64,000 nt of DNA, from assembly GCA_964642175.1 (NCBI GenBank), contig CAZXOK010000004.1, positions 248,001-312,000 of the forward strand, read 5' to 3'. Made by a program: the position numbers and the translations under genes. Origin of the DNA: JANQGG01 sp964642175. GTDB lineage: Bacteria > Bacteroidota > Chlorobiia > Chlorobiales > Chloroherpetonaceae. Shown here in pieces: positions 44,199 through 53,333 of the stretch (positions within the stretch are counted from its first letter, which is position 1; each line of letters begins with the position of its first letter). A model generated the notes under the pieces. That model ran no database searches. It was not told the origin of the DNA and worked only from the letters and a program-made list of their open reading frames with translations.

Positions 44199-46010
44199 AT
44201 GAAAAAACCATTTGTTCTCATAGCGCTGATCTCTCTGTTGCTGATTCCCGGGAAAGCAGACAGCCAAACTGATACACTTTCTAAAAACACACCATCCACC
44301 ACTAATACCAGAGGCAAAGACTCTCTTGCAAAAAGTGATTCTTTAAAAGATAAATCCGACTCAGAAAGCCAGAACACCATTGTTGTAATCTCCTCATCAG
44401 CATCTGAGGATTCCCTGGCTCTTGAAGCACTCACAGACACCTTAAAATCAAAGCAACAGAAGGGTGTTGCGATTTCATTAAAAGGCCAAAAACTTTTTTC
44501 ACTCTATTCCAGCCTGGGCGATTTCACACCTGAAGAGCGTGCCAAACGCGTCGAAAAGCTTCTGAACGAAATACTGGTCGAAAACAAACCTATTGATTCT
44601 ATAAAAATTATAAATGGTCAGACTTTGGCCACGATTCGGGTTGGCAACCAGGTTATCATGTCCATTACGGATACTGATGCCCGAAAACAAAACCTCTCTC
44701 GACTTGAACTTGCAGAGATAAACGCTCAGATCATAAAAGATTTTTTTAATGATTATCGGGATGAATCGGACTTTTACTCAATTTTATTAAAGCTCATCCT
44801 GGCCATTGGTCTATTTATACTCTTAATCTATTTATGGAAATGGCTGACAAATTTTTTTAATTTCTTAGCCGATCAAATCCCCAACCTGAAAGACCGGTTC
44901 GTTCCTTCCATCAGATTTAAGAATATCGAGCTGTTAAGTTCGGAGCGTGTATCTGAAGGGTTGGTACTCTTTGTACGCCTGCTATCGGTTTTCATAAAAT
45001 TCACACTGATCTATTCCTACCTGACGGCTGTTTTCGGATTGTTTTTATGGACACGTGGCCTGGCCCAAACCCTCATAGATGTCGTCATGAAACCGACACT
45101 GGAGATCACTTCGGGTATCATCAATTACCTGCCCAACCTGATCACCATAGCTGTTATTATTATCATATTTAAGTACATCCTGAATTTTGCTGATCTGATT
45201 TACGGCAACATAGCCAAAGGCGAGCTTAAAATCTCTGGGTTTTACCAGGAATGGGCCGATCCGACCCGCAAGATCACTAAATTTATCATTATCCTCACAG
45301 CCATTGTTCTCATCTATCCCTATACCCCCATTGCCGACTCCCAAGCCGCGCAGGGCATATCCATTTTCCTCAGCATTCTGTTTGCATTGGGGTCGACCTC
45401 TGCTATCAGCAATATTATTGCCAGTTTAATGTTGAACTATACCCGTAACTTTAAATCTGGCGACCGGATCAAAATTGAGGATATTGTTGGAGATATTGTT
45501 GAAAAAACACTCCTGGTTACCAAGATCCGAACCATTAAAAATGAGGAAGTGTCTTTGCCCAACTCAAAAGTTATGAACGCTAATATTATCAATTACTCGG
45601 AAATTGTGCGAAGGGGCGGGACTTTGATTTTACATGCTGAACTTACCATCTGCTACGATGTACCCTGGCAACGTGTCCATGAATGCCTGATCCAGGCTGC
45701 CCTGAAAACCGATCGGGTGCTTGATGATCCAAAACCTTATGTGCTCCAAACCGGTCTTGGGGATTATTACCCCACATACCAGATCAATGCCCATACCAAG
45801 GATCCTAAGCGCGCTGCCAGCATTTACTCTAATTTGTTTTCAAATATTCAGGACGAATTTAACCAGGCTGGAATTGAAATTCTATCCCCGGCCTACAGGG
45901 TAAATCGTCTTGATAACACAACCTCTATTCCGGAGAAATTCCGGGCAAAGGATTATCAGCCAAGTCCGGTGCATATTCGTTTGGAAAATGATTCAGGAAA
46001 ATCATCCTAA
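44199..46010 (+). CDS. MscS-family mechanosensitive ion channel
   Basis: A 603-residue inner-membrane protein. A signal peptide (about 1-23) and a low-complexity Ser/Thr/Asp/Lys linker lead to a periplasmic region, then about five membrane helices (roughly 195-400), and the MscS core. The pore-lining/beta-domain entry is GSTSAISNIIASLML followed by GDRIKIEDIVGDIVE. The C-terminal soluble domain follows (about 420-580). Such channels release osmolytes under hypo-osmotic shock. It converges 15 bases from the broken second mscS gene. Confidence 0.9.
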   Translation: MKKPFVLIALISLLLIPGKADSQTDTLSKNTPSTTNTRGKDSLAKSDSLKDKSDSESQNTIVVISSSASEDSLALEALTDTLKSKQQKGVAISLKGQKLFSLYSSLGDFTPEERAKRVEKLLNEILVENKPIDSIKIINGQTLATIRVGNQVIMSITDTDARKQNLSRLELAEINAQIIKDFFNDYRDESDFYSILLKLILAIGLFILLIYLWKWLTNFFNFLADQIPNLKDRFVPSIRFKNIELLSSERVSEGLVLFVRLLSVFIKFTLIYSYLTAVFGLFLWTRGLAQTLIDVVMKPTLEITSGIINYLPNLITIAVIIIIFKYILNFADLIYGNIAKGELKISGFYQEWADPTRKITKFIIILTAIVLIYPYTPIADSQAAQGISIFLSILFALGSTSAISNIIASLMLNYTRNFKSGDRIKIEDIVGDIVEKTLLVTKIRTIKNEEVSLPNSKVMNANIINYSEIVRRGGTLILHAELTICYDVPWQRVHECLIQAALKTDRVLDDPKPYVLQTGLGDYYPTYQINAHTKDPKRAASIYSNLFSNIQDEFNQAGIEILSPAYRVNRLDNTTSIPEKFRAKDYQPSPVHIRLENDSGKSS

Positions 46011-46025
46011 ATGCGGCTAAGTATT

Positions 46026-46875
46026 TCAGCTTTTTATTTGGGTGTCTTTAATGTGCAAATCTCGTTGTGGGTATGGGATTTCGATTCCCTCTGTTTTAAA
46101 TGCATCAAATATCTTGTAGTACAATTCACTTTTAAGGATTAAGGGAAAACGGGTATGGGTAGTATCCAAACCCTTAATTCAAAATCCAACGAGCTCTCTC
46201 CAAAACCTTTAAAAAGTACTTCGGGCTTTGGCTCTTCAACCACTCCTGTATGCTCGGCAGCTACTTGTTCTAAAATGTGTTTTACCTGGCCTGGATCAGA
46301 CTTGTATGAAACACCCACCGGAAACTCAAATCTCACCAACCGATCGGTATGACTCCAGTTAATGACTCTCGAAGTGATGAACTCTGAATTTGGGACGATC
46401 ATCGTAATATTTTGTTGTTTGTTCGAATGGTTGTTGAACGAACCGATATTTTAATCACATCACCTGAAACCGAGCCCATTTCAATACGATCTCCAACTTT
46501 AATCGGGCGTTCAAGTAAAATGATGATGCCACTCACAAAGTTTTCGATGATGTTTCTCATACCAAAACCCAGACCTATACCTAATGTGCCCGATAATACC
46601 GTTAATGTGCTTAAATCAAGGCCTAAGGATTGTAGCAAGATCAAGAGCGCGAAAAAAATGAACAAAAATTGGATAATCCTGGCGATGGCAAACCGAATGC
46701 CTTCATTAGGTTGGAGTTTTGCAAAAACATAATCGTAGAAAACCACCCGGAGGATACGGGAGAAGATATAAATTAAAAAAGTCAGCCCAACGATCTTTAC
46801 CAGTAATAATACTGTTAATTGGCTTTCGCCAAATGAGACCAATGTGATATCTATACTTTCTAAAAACTTTTCCAT
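46026..46875 (-). pseudogene. MscS-family channel gene broken by two frameshifts
   Basis: Read on the minus strand, three frames together restore one MscS-like protein. The first piece (46399-46875) has four hydrophobic segments, the GTLGIGLGFGMRNIIENFVSG pore region and GDRIEMGSVSGDVI, and stops at TTIRTNNK. The second (from 46402) continues exactly where the family expects, with IVPNSEFIT, and stops near 46139 after ELRVW. A third frame supplies the tail (DTTHTRFP, ending EIPYPQRDLHIKDTQ, stop at 46026-46028). The breaks lie in an A run near 46410 and a TTTGG run near 46168. Two independent shifts suggest a decayed gene; assembly error is the alternative. Confidence 0.8.
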
Positions 46876-46939
46876 TATGAAATTAGAAAAAGCAACTTTT
46901 TACACTTAATATTGCAGGTTATGGCTCTAAACGGGCCCG

Positions 46940-48268
46940 ATGATATTTAATATAGTCAGAAAGCACTATTTCTTGATGAGCGTAACATTATTTTTGGTAT
47001 TGCTGGGTGGTGTTATCACCCTGGGATTTTTTGGAAATTACCTGTTTAGGATCACCAAAATTCCCAATCCTGTCATTTTAATGGCAGCAGGTATTGTTCT
47101 GGGACCGTTAACCGGGTTTTTAACCAGTGATGCCTTTATGAGCTCTGCTCCTTATTTTGGGACCGTTGCCTTAATTCTGATCATGTTCGAGGGCGGGCTT
47201 GACCTTGAATTTGAAGTCGCGTTATCTCAGTTCAACACCGCCCTGTTCTTAGGCCTCATATATTTTGTTATAGCAGCCGGCGGAATTGCTGCCCTTGCGC
47301 TCCTAATGCTGCAAATAGATGTTTTACCGGCTTTGCTTTATGGGTCGGTTCTTGCCGGTACCAGTCCTGCGGTTATTTTCCCGGTTATAAATAAACTCTC
47401 CATATCAAAAAATCTTAGAACCCTGCTTTCACTGGAAACCGCTTTTACTGAGGTCTTAACCGTGGTATCGGTTATTATCTTGCTGGATATTTCTGCAGAA
47501 CCTCAAACCGCAAATGCAACTAGGGCACTGACAAAATTAGGAAGTGCTTTGGGTATTTCCCTGTTGCTGGCCTCATTGGCAGGCTTGATCTGGAGCAGGT
47601 TCATGGGCATATTCAGCCGTGAGAATCTTGCCTATATGCTTACCCTTGGCGTAGTGTTTTTATTGTATGCGTTTTCCGAGTTTGCAGGAGGTAAAGCGGC
47701 CATAACAATTTTGTTCTTTGGCTTACTTTTAGGAAATGGGAAGTGGTTGGCTTCAAAATCTATCCCGTTTCTCAACAAAATGGTTAAAACCGAGTTGCAT
47801 GAGTCTCATTTTGAACTTGATGAGGTTGTCAAGAAAATCAACGCCGAGCTATCTTTTCTGATCCGCACGTTCTTCTTTGTCTTTATGGGACTTTTGTTCG
47901 ATTTTTCCATGTTCAACTTTCAAACCATACTCTTTACCTTAATTATCATTGGGATTATGTTACTTGGAAGGCTTGGCTCTTTGCAAATTATCCTTCCGTT
48001 TTCAACGTCCTTAAAAGGCAATCATATTTCGGCCAGCCTAGGCATGTTGCCCAGAGGTTTAGCCTGTGCTGTTATGGCGTTTCTGGTCTTAAAATCGGAC
48101 ATTCCCGGAACCGAGGCTATTGTTCCGGTAGCGTTTGGCACCATTTTGCTCAGTAACCTAATGATGACAGGTTTCGTATTCTATTTTGAGAACAAACATG
48201 CACAATCTTCAGATCAAACAGAGTCGGAAAATGGCTCTCCCCAGGAAGTAAACGAATCTGAGGTATAG
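46940..48268 (+). CDS. Cation:proton antiporter (CPA1/NhaP-like)
   Basis: A 442-residue membrane protein with about 12-13 hydrophobic segments and a short acidic C-terminal tail. It fits the monovalent cation:proton antiporter superfamily: NPVILMAAGIVLGPLTG in the second helix, then LAGTSPAVIFPVINKL and SLETAFTEVLTVV. These resemble the TSSA and ESALTDV motifs of one NhaP-like subgroup rather than the classical ND pair. Role is Na+ or K+ export in exchange for protons, with pH or osmotic homeostasis. A second ATG at 46976 is a possible start. It is divergent from the mscS pseudogene. Confidence 0.85.
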   Translation: MIFNIVRKHYFLMSVTLFLVLLGGVITLGFFGNYLFRITKIPNPVILMAAGIVLGPLTGFLTSDAFMSSAPYFGTVALILIMFEGGLDLEFEVALSQFNTALFLGLIYFVIAAGGIAALALLMLQIDVLPALLYGSVLAGTSPAVIFPVINKLSISKNLRTLLSLETAFTEVLTVVSVIILLDISAEPQTANATRALTKLGSALGISLLLASLAGLIWSRFMGIFSRENLAYMLTLGVVFLLYAFSEFAGGKAAITILFFGLLLGNGKWLASKSIPFLNKMVKTELHESHFELDEVVKKINAELSFLIRTFFFVFMGLLFDFSMFNFQTILFTLIIIGIMLLGRLGSLQIILPFSTSLKGNHISASLGMLPRGLACAVMAFLVLKSDIPGTEAIVPVAFGTILLSNLMMTGFVFYFENKHAQSSDQTESENGSPQEVNESEV

Positions 48269-48306
48269 TTTCATAAATAGATGTATGAACAGGATTGATT
48301 CAGGTC

Positions 48307-49266
48307 ATGCTAAAAACGATATCAATAGATGAAGCATTTCTGGAAACCGATTTTCAATTAACCCCACCCTCAGTATTCAAGTGGCTATCCGAGCAAAAGG
48401 TTAGAGAAAATTTAAAGAATGCGTTATTTAAAAACACATCATCTATGCATGATGATGTATTTGCCATGGGATTCAAGCGCCTTTGCCCGTTTGAAAATTG
48501 CTCTGCCGATGATTATAAATATCAGATCCTGAATTTGGATCAAGATCGTAAAATCATGGTCAGCCTGCGTTTTAAAGGACTGGATATTGCCTACCCCTTT
48601 ATAGAGATTCTGCATTACAATTTTGTCCCCGATTTCAGTCGAGACCTTGATATAATCAGGAAAACCATACGAACACGCTACAAAGTATTTTCTCCTAAAT
48701 TAATTCGAATTTTTGCGACACCCGATATTCTTTCAACCTTTCCTGAATCAGAAGATGTCTGCTGTGATTTCAGGTTTGTAGCTGCCTTGATCGAGGATAT
48801 CCAGTCTCTTGAGCGGCCGGCCAATTACGGCAAAATCAGCCTCAATCCAGCCAAGGATCTGAAAATTTATTCCCGTTACCTGGAGCTATACGATCAGCTT
48901 TACAGGGAAAATCCCAACCTGATACATATTATTTACAGTGAATCCAGGGAGAATTTTGAAAAAGTGAGAAATGCGGGCACATTGTTCAACATTTATATTG
49001 ATGATAAATGGGCAGGCATTGTGGGTGTAACGAAAAATTCAGAAAAATACCTGCATGGGTATGAAATGTTTGATATCATTGTAGCAAAATCCTTCAGGAG
49101 AAAAGGATTCAGCCATGCTATTCAACGCCAGCTCATTGATATTCTGGACTCTGACCACCAGGAAACCATTTTTGGCCAAATCAACCCCCTGCAACTCGAA
49201 ATCTTGAATACGGCATTAAAAGTTGGCGGAAAAGACCTTGGTGGCTGGTATTTTATAAATTTGTAA
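48307..49266 (+). CDS. GNAT-family acetyltransferase-like protein
   Basis: A 319-residue protein with an N-terminal region of unknown fold (about 1-190) and a C-terminal GNAT-type acyltransferase domain. The domain shows a central beta strand (FNIYIDDKWAGIVGV) followed by VAKSFRRKGFSHAIQRQL, the acetyl-CoA-binding RxxGxx-like turn. No substrate can be read from the sequence. A TTG at 48295 would add four residues; the ATG at 48307 is preferred. arfB starts 19 bases downstream. Confidence 0.72.
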   Translation: MLKTISIDEAFLETDFQLTPPSVFKWLSEQKVRENLKNALFKNTSSMHDDVFAMGFKRLCPFENCSADDYKYQILNLDQDRKIMVSLRFKGLDIAYPFIEILHYNFVPDFSRDLDIIRKTIRTRYKVFSPKLIRIFATPDILSTFPESEDVCCDFRFVAALIEDIQSLERPANYGKISLNPAKDLKIYSRYLELYDQLYRENPNLIHIIYSESRENFEKVRNAGTLFNIYIDDKWAGIVGVTKNSEKYLHGYEMFDIIVAKSFRRKGFSHAIQRQLIDILDSDHQETIFGQINPLQLEILNTALKVGGKDLGGWYFINL

Positions 49267-49285
49267 TCAATACAACTGCCCTGAA

Positions 49286-49705
49286 ATGTCTGGCCTAAAA
49301 GCACCCAATGTTCAAATTTCCCCTGATGAACTAAGATTTTCTTATACCAGAAGCAGCGGAAGCGGTGGCCAGCATGTCAATAAAGTAGAAACAAAAGTTG
49401 AACTGCGTTTCAACATCTCTTTAAGCCAGTCACTGAGCCAGACCCAAAAATCAAGACTATTTTACAGACTTGGCCGTCGTTTGAATACTGATGGCGATCT
49501 GGTACTGAACTGCCAGGAAACCAGGTCGCAGGGTAAAAATAAAGTCCTTGTTACTGAGCGGCTGCACACGATTATAACTCAGGCTTTAAAACCAGTAAAA
49601 GCACGAAAACGCACCAAGCCAACGTTGGGCTCTGTTGAAAAAAGGCTGATATCGAAGAAAAAAGATGCATTGAAAAAATCCTTTCGAAAAAAACCCGATG
49701 TTTAA
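49286..49705 (+). CDS. arfB: Alternative ribosome-rescue factor ArfB
   Basis: A 139-residue peptidyl-tRNA hydrolase of the ICT1/YaeJ type, which rescues stalled ribosomes lacking a stop codon. The catalytic GGQ at residues 27-29 sits in SSGSGGQHVNKVETKVEL. The C-terminal tail (about 105-139) is strongly basic, as required to insert into the empty mRNA channel. The small size, without RF1/RF2 codon-recognition domains, distinguishes it from release factors. It converges on the lipoprotein gene at 49708 with a 2-base gap. Confidence 0.95.
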   Translation: MSGLKAPNVQISPDELRFSYTRSSGSGGQHVNKVETKVELRFNISLSQSLSQTQKSRLFYRLGRRLNTDGDLVLNCQETRSQGKNKVLVTERLHTIITQALKPVKARKRTKPTLGSVEKRLISKKKDALKKSFRKKPDV

Positions 49706-49707
49706 CC

Positions 49708-50478
49708 TTATCTTGGATTTCTTCCGAGAACGTAAAACAAGTCGGTTTTGGGATCAACCCAACGCCTCAGGATTTCAAACTCTCGTAGGGTAACTGACAG
49801 ATTCCGGTTTCTTTGTTCTTCCCCGGCAAATTCGGTGCGTTTTTGCACGGCCTGGATCTCCACCGCTACACTTACCGCGAGTTGCTTGCGAACCTGGTTT
49901 GTGGCATTATCCCATGAGCTTTTTTCATGATAATACCTTGGAGAGGCTCCAACTGCATACAAAAATCCTTGTTCCTGGGGAAGTTTTTCAATCCATGCAG
50001 GTTTAGGCCCGGCAGGTGTTATGCGTTTCAAACACTCCGGGGGTAAGCGGGAGCTTTTTGCGGCCAGCACGGCAACCATGGATTTATTGTAAAAGGTATC
50101 TACAGGGGAAAATTGAGATTCGAAGTAAGCAATGCGAGCCGAGTCGATGGTTTCTTCAAAATCAGTTGTAATCCAATAAACGCCGGCTTCGGTTGCCCAG
50201 AAATCGTCACTTGCAGAAATGTCGGCCTGCTGAAACCGAACAGCGTTAAAAAGGGCTATTTGAAAAGCTAAGGCAGCAGAAGAGTCCAGGTAATAACCCG
50301 GTGTGAGATACCCGGTGGCTGAAGATTGATTACAAAGTTCAGGCTCTAAAAACCACTTCGGATATGAAGCTCTTATGTTGGTTTTCTCCTGAACCGGTTT
50401 TAAAAATTTAGCACTGGAGCAGGCCGTGCTTAGAGCCAAACAAATAACTATACCCAGGAAACTTCTGCAGCTTAACAT
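49708..50478 (-). CDS. Lipoprotein, LPP20-like (256 aa)
   Basis: A 256-residue lipoprotein with a lipobox LSTAC (Cys20). The mature part has PKWFLEPELC near 40, then a weakly conserved central part, and PAWIEKLPQEQGFLYAVGASP near 165, which resembles the LPP20-type W(F/I)..P....YAVGAS pattern. It may have two related halves. It lies 13 bases after the next lipoprotein gene on the same strand and is probably cotranscribed. Function unknown beyond envelope location. Confidence 0.72.
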   Translation of the reverse strand: MLSCRSFLGIVICLALSTACSSAKFLKPVQEKTNIRASYPKWFLEPELCNQSSATGYLTPGYYLDSSAALAFQIALFNAVRFQQADISASDDFWATEAGVYWITTDFEETIDSARIAYFESQFSPVDTFYNKSMVAVLAAKSSRLPPECLKRITPAGPKPAWIEKLPQEQGFLYAVGASPRYYHEKSSWDNATNQVRKQLAVSVAVEIQAVQKRTEFAGEEQRNRNLSVTLREFEILRRWVDPKTDLFYVLGRNPR

Positions 50479-50491
50479 ATTGGGTCAATAT

Positions 50492-51061
50492 TTATTGACC
50501 TTGCTCTTTTTTAAACTGTTCGTATTTCTCCACTTCACCTTCAAGTTCCTCAAACGCTTTTGCAGCACGGAACCTGGTGTACATTTGCTGATTTTTCTTG
50601 AGTTGTTTCAGAAATGCTTCGTTGGCCGCACCAATGGGGTACTCGACCAAAACATAAGAACGCCACATTTTACCGTCGCGTATTTGTTTCTGCTTTTTGA
50701 TCTTGCTGCCTGAAAGTGTTGTGGAAACAATGGTTTTCTCGGCTTGCGAAAACATTTGAAGCAATTGGGCATCTTCTCCGCTGCCGGTTTCTTCGGTAAA
50801 TTTCTTTTGAAGCGATTTTAATTTTGCTTCAATCTGACGACCAATTTCTGAACGTGCACCTGTTGTAGCTTTATCAATAGCAAGTTGCAGATCCTGTGAT
50901 GTTTGTGTATTTGCCGCATAAAGGTAGTTAGGATCACTTGGTGGATTGACAAACCAATCGGGTACATTGCCGGTATCAGCTGACTGCATCGATTGTTTAG
51001 AGCCTCCACCGCAGCCCGAAAACACAAATAAAGCCAATAATGCAAAAAGAAAATGTTTCAT
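50492..51061 (-). CDS. LPP20-family lipoprotein (189 aa)
   Basis: A 189-residue lipoprotein with a lipobox FSGC (Cys17). The mature start VPDWFVNPPSDPNYLYAANT fits LPP20-family lipoproteins, followed by an amphipathic helix rich in Lys/Glu and a small beta part. A strong Shine-Dalgarno (GGAGG) lies 5 bases before the ATG. It is the first gene of a two-lipoprotein minus-strand unit, divergent from the LpoB-like gene. Confidence 0.83.
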   Translation of the reverse strand: MKHFLFALLALFVFSGCGGGSKQSMQSADTGNVPDWFVNPPSDPNYLYAANTQTSQDLQLAIDKATTGARSEIGRQIEAKLKSLQKKFTEETGSGEDAQLLQMFSQAEKTIVSTTLSGSKIKKQKQIRDGKMWRSYVLVEYPIGAANEAFLKQLKKNQQMYTRFRAAKAFEELEGEVEKYEQFKKEQGQ

Positions 51062-51333
51062 AAATCCTCCAGAGGTTTGGTGTTAAATGTAGCGTTCGAC
51101 AATGGGTGTTGTGCTAAGGTTTAAAATTAAATTTTAAGCTTATGGGGCTTAAACCTTGATTAAGCTACAATAGTCATGTGGTATAAACAAGATATTTAGG
51201 ATAAAATGAATATCTTAATCCAAATTTTACGGGAAAATTGACATCAATTTTTAAATTGATCACAGTCATTCTTTTTCCCTAAGCAGAATGCGTTGCATTG
51301 TTTTTTATCACATGAACTATAACCGATTGCTTT
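51062..51333. promoter_or_regulatory. Divergent intergenic region of the lipoprotein cluster
   Basis: The 272-base gap separates divergently read lipoprotein units and must hold both promoters. A 9-base inverted repeat (51116-51124 with 51149-51157) flanks a 24-base AT-rich spacer; it may be an operator or hairpin. No gene is seen in it. Confidence 0.4.
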
Positions 51334-51960
51334 ATGACTTTACAAAAATATCCTTCGGTATTATTACTCGTTATGGTGATTTGCTCAACAATCGTGCTCA
51401 GCGGTTGTGCCTCTTCGGGATCGGTAAAAGTTAACCGGATTTCGGCAGAAACCACCACCGATTTAAGTGGCGATTGGAACGACACCGACTCGCGGCAAGT
51501 GTCTCAAACCATGATCAAGGATGTGCTTACCCAACCCTGGCTAGAAAAGTTCATTTCTGCCAACAATAAACAACCCGTAGTTATTGTGGGTCGAATTAAA
51601 AACCGCTCACACGAGCATATTAATGTTCAAACCTTTATCAAAGATATTGAACGCAGCTTGATCAATTCGGGTGAAGTTGAGTTTGTTGCCAGTTCTCAGG
51701 AACGTGGGCAAATTCGTGATGAACGAAAAGACCAGGCAAGGAATGCGTCTTTTGAAACCCAAAAAGGCCCAGGGGCTGAAATCGGTGCTGATTTTATGCT
51801 GATTGGTACCATTTCAAGCATTATTGATAAAGTTGGTGGCAAACAGGTGAAATTCTACCAGGTTAACCTTGAATTGATTGATTTGGCTGATAACCGAAAA
51901 GTATGGATTGGTGAAAAGAAAATTAAAAAGGCGATCTCGCAAAGCCGCTATAAATTTTAA
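51334..51960 (+). CDS. LpoB-like penicillin-binding protein activator
   Basis: A 208-residue lipoprotein (lipobox LSGC, Cys25) of the LpoB/COG3417 family, outer-membrane lipoproteins that stimulate PBP1B in peptidoglycan synthesis. The mature part has the early LSGDWNDTDSRQVSQTMIKDVL segment, then PVVIVGRIKNRSHEHINVQTFIKDIERSL, and ends in the QVNLELIDLADNRKVWIGEKKIKK strand-helix typical of the family. It begins a plus-strand run of three lipoproteins. Specific partners in this organism are not known. Confidence 0.87.
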   Translation: MTLQKYPSVLLLVMVICSTIVLSGCASSGSVKVNRISAETTTDLSGDWNDTDSRQVSQTMIKDVLTQPWLEKFISANNKQPVVIVGRIKNRSHEHINVQTFIKDIERSLINSGEVEFVASSQERGQIRDERKDQARNASFETQKGPGAEIGADFMLIGTISSIIDKVGGKQVKFYQVNLELIDLADNRKVWIGEKKIKKAISQSRYKF

Positions 51961-51987
51961 TTCCAAGAAAAATTTAAACCCATCCAT

Positions 51988-53319
51988 ATGCTGTTTAAAT
52001 GGCCAACCAAACCCATCTTGGGATTAGGCGTATTGGTTTTTCTTCTGGTCAGTTGCACGGGTATGAAAACCAGTTTTTACCCCAAAGTTGAAAAAAACCT
52101 CTGGTCGGGCAACTACTCTCAGGCCTCTTCAACGCTTAAAAAAAGCAAAAAAGCATTCGGCAAGAAAAATGCCGTTCTGTTTCACTTGGAGGCCGGTCTT
52201 CTGGATCACTATGCCGGCAACTTCAAGCAAAGCAACAAGCATTTACTGACTGCCGAAAAAGAAATGCAGCGACTTTACACCAAAAGTATCACCACTTCCC
52301 TGGCCTCCATGATCACTAACGATAATGAGTTGCTGTATGAAGGGGAAAATTTTGAGAAAGTCATGGTAAATCTCTTCTTATCACTGAATTTTCTTCAAAT
52401 GGGGGACCTGGAAAGTGCTTTGGTTGAAGCCCGAAAGGTTGATGTGAAGCTCAACGAGTTTTCCAGGGAGTACCAAGGGAAAAATGTCTATAAAGAAGAT
52501 GCATTTGTGCGGTATTTAATGGGCACGCTATACGAAGCTGAAGGAGAATTGAATGACGCTTATATCTCCTATATCAAAGCATATAAAGCTTTTGAGTTGT
52601 ATGAAAAACAGTTCAATACCCCATTGCCTGAATCGTTGAAGCAGAACCTGATTCGTCTGGCCGGTAAGCTTGGCTTTGACGATGAAAAAGAGGAGTTTGA
52701 AGAGGAGTTTAATCTTAAATTGTCCGAATCGGGCCAAAAATCAAATGGCAGCCTGGTGGTTATAATTTATTCGGGTAAAGGCCCCATTAAAAAAGAGATC
52801 AAAATTAAACCAACCATTTACGATAAAGATGCCGTACCCCATACATTTGCCATTGCGGTTCCGACATTCAAGGCTCGTGAAAAACAAAACCGAAATTACC
52901 AGGTGAGGCTGAACTCACCCATGAACTCACAGTTGCGCAGAGCTGAAAGATTTCAGGATATCACCAAAATTGCTGAAAAAGATCTTCAGGACCGCATAGA
53001 TCTGATATACCTTAAAGCAGGTGGTAGAGCTGTCTTGAAGTTTTTAGCTATTGAGGCCGCCAAGAAAGAAATGAAAGGAGATTCCAAAGTGGCTAATTTC
53101 TTCGTCGGTTCCCTTTTGGATGCCACCTACACGGCCAGCGAAAAGGCAGATGTGCGCACCTGGCGCTCGTTGCCTGATGAAATTCAGGTATCTCGGCTGG
53201 AAGCACCGCCCGGAAAATATCATTTAAAACTTTCATCAGGCACCCGAAAACTTCTAAGCAAACCTGTTGAATTAAAACCGAACCAGATTACTTTTAAAAT
53301 TTACTCTGATGTCAATTAA
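51988..53319 (+). CDS. COG3014-like lipoprotein
   Basis: A 443-residue lipoprotein (lipobox VSC, Cys23). The N-terminal half is helical with TPR-like repeats (for example HLEAGLLDHYAGNFKQSNKHL), and the C-terminal half is beta-rich. It resembles the COG3014 group that is commonly found beside LpoB in Gram-negative genomes, here in the same order (LpoB, COG3014-like, LPP20). It lies 27 bases downstream of the LpoB-like gene. Function is unknown but likely tied to envelope or peptidoglycan assembly. Confidence 0.78.
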   Translation: MLFKWPTKPILGLGVLVFLLVSCTGMKTSFYPKVEKNLWSGNYSQASSTLKKSKKAFGKKNAVLFHLEAGLLDHYAGNFKQSNKHLLTAEKEMQRLYTKSITTSLASMITNDNELLYEGENFEKVMVNLFLSLNFLQMGDLESALVEARKVDVKLNEFSREYQGKNVYKEDAFVRYLMGTLYEAEGELNDAYISYIKAYKAFELYEKQFNTPLPESLKQNLIRLAGKLGFDDEKEEFEEEFNLKLSESGQKSNGSLVVIIYSGKGPIKKEIKIKPTIYDKDAVPHTFAIAVPTFKAREKQNRNYQVRLNSPMNSQLRRAERFQDITKIAEKDLQDRIDLIYLKAGGRAVLKFLAIEAAKKEMKGDSKVANFFVGSLLDATYTASEKADVRTWRSLPDEIQVSRLEAPPGKYHLKLSSGTRKLLSKPVELKPNQITFKIYSDVN

Positions 53320-53333
53320 ACCCTGAATATTTT

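Noticed and set aside
46399..46875. Treating the two minus-strand ORFs as separate small genes
   Set aside because: Together with a third frame they form one MscS-like protein in the right order, so they are fragments of a single gene.
47340..47480. Missing ND-type motif in the antiporter as a sign of inactivation
   Set aside because: The GTSP...ETAFTEV pattern resembles a known subgroup with TSSA...ESALTDV, so it is likely a normal variant.
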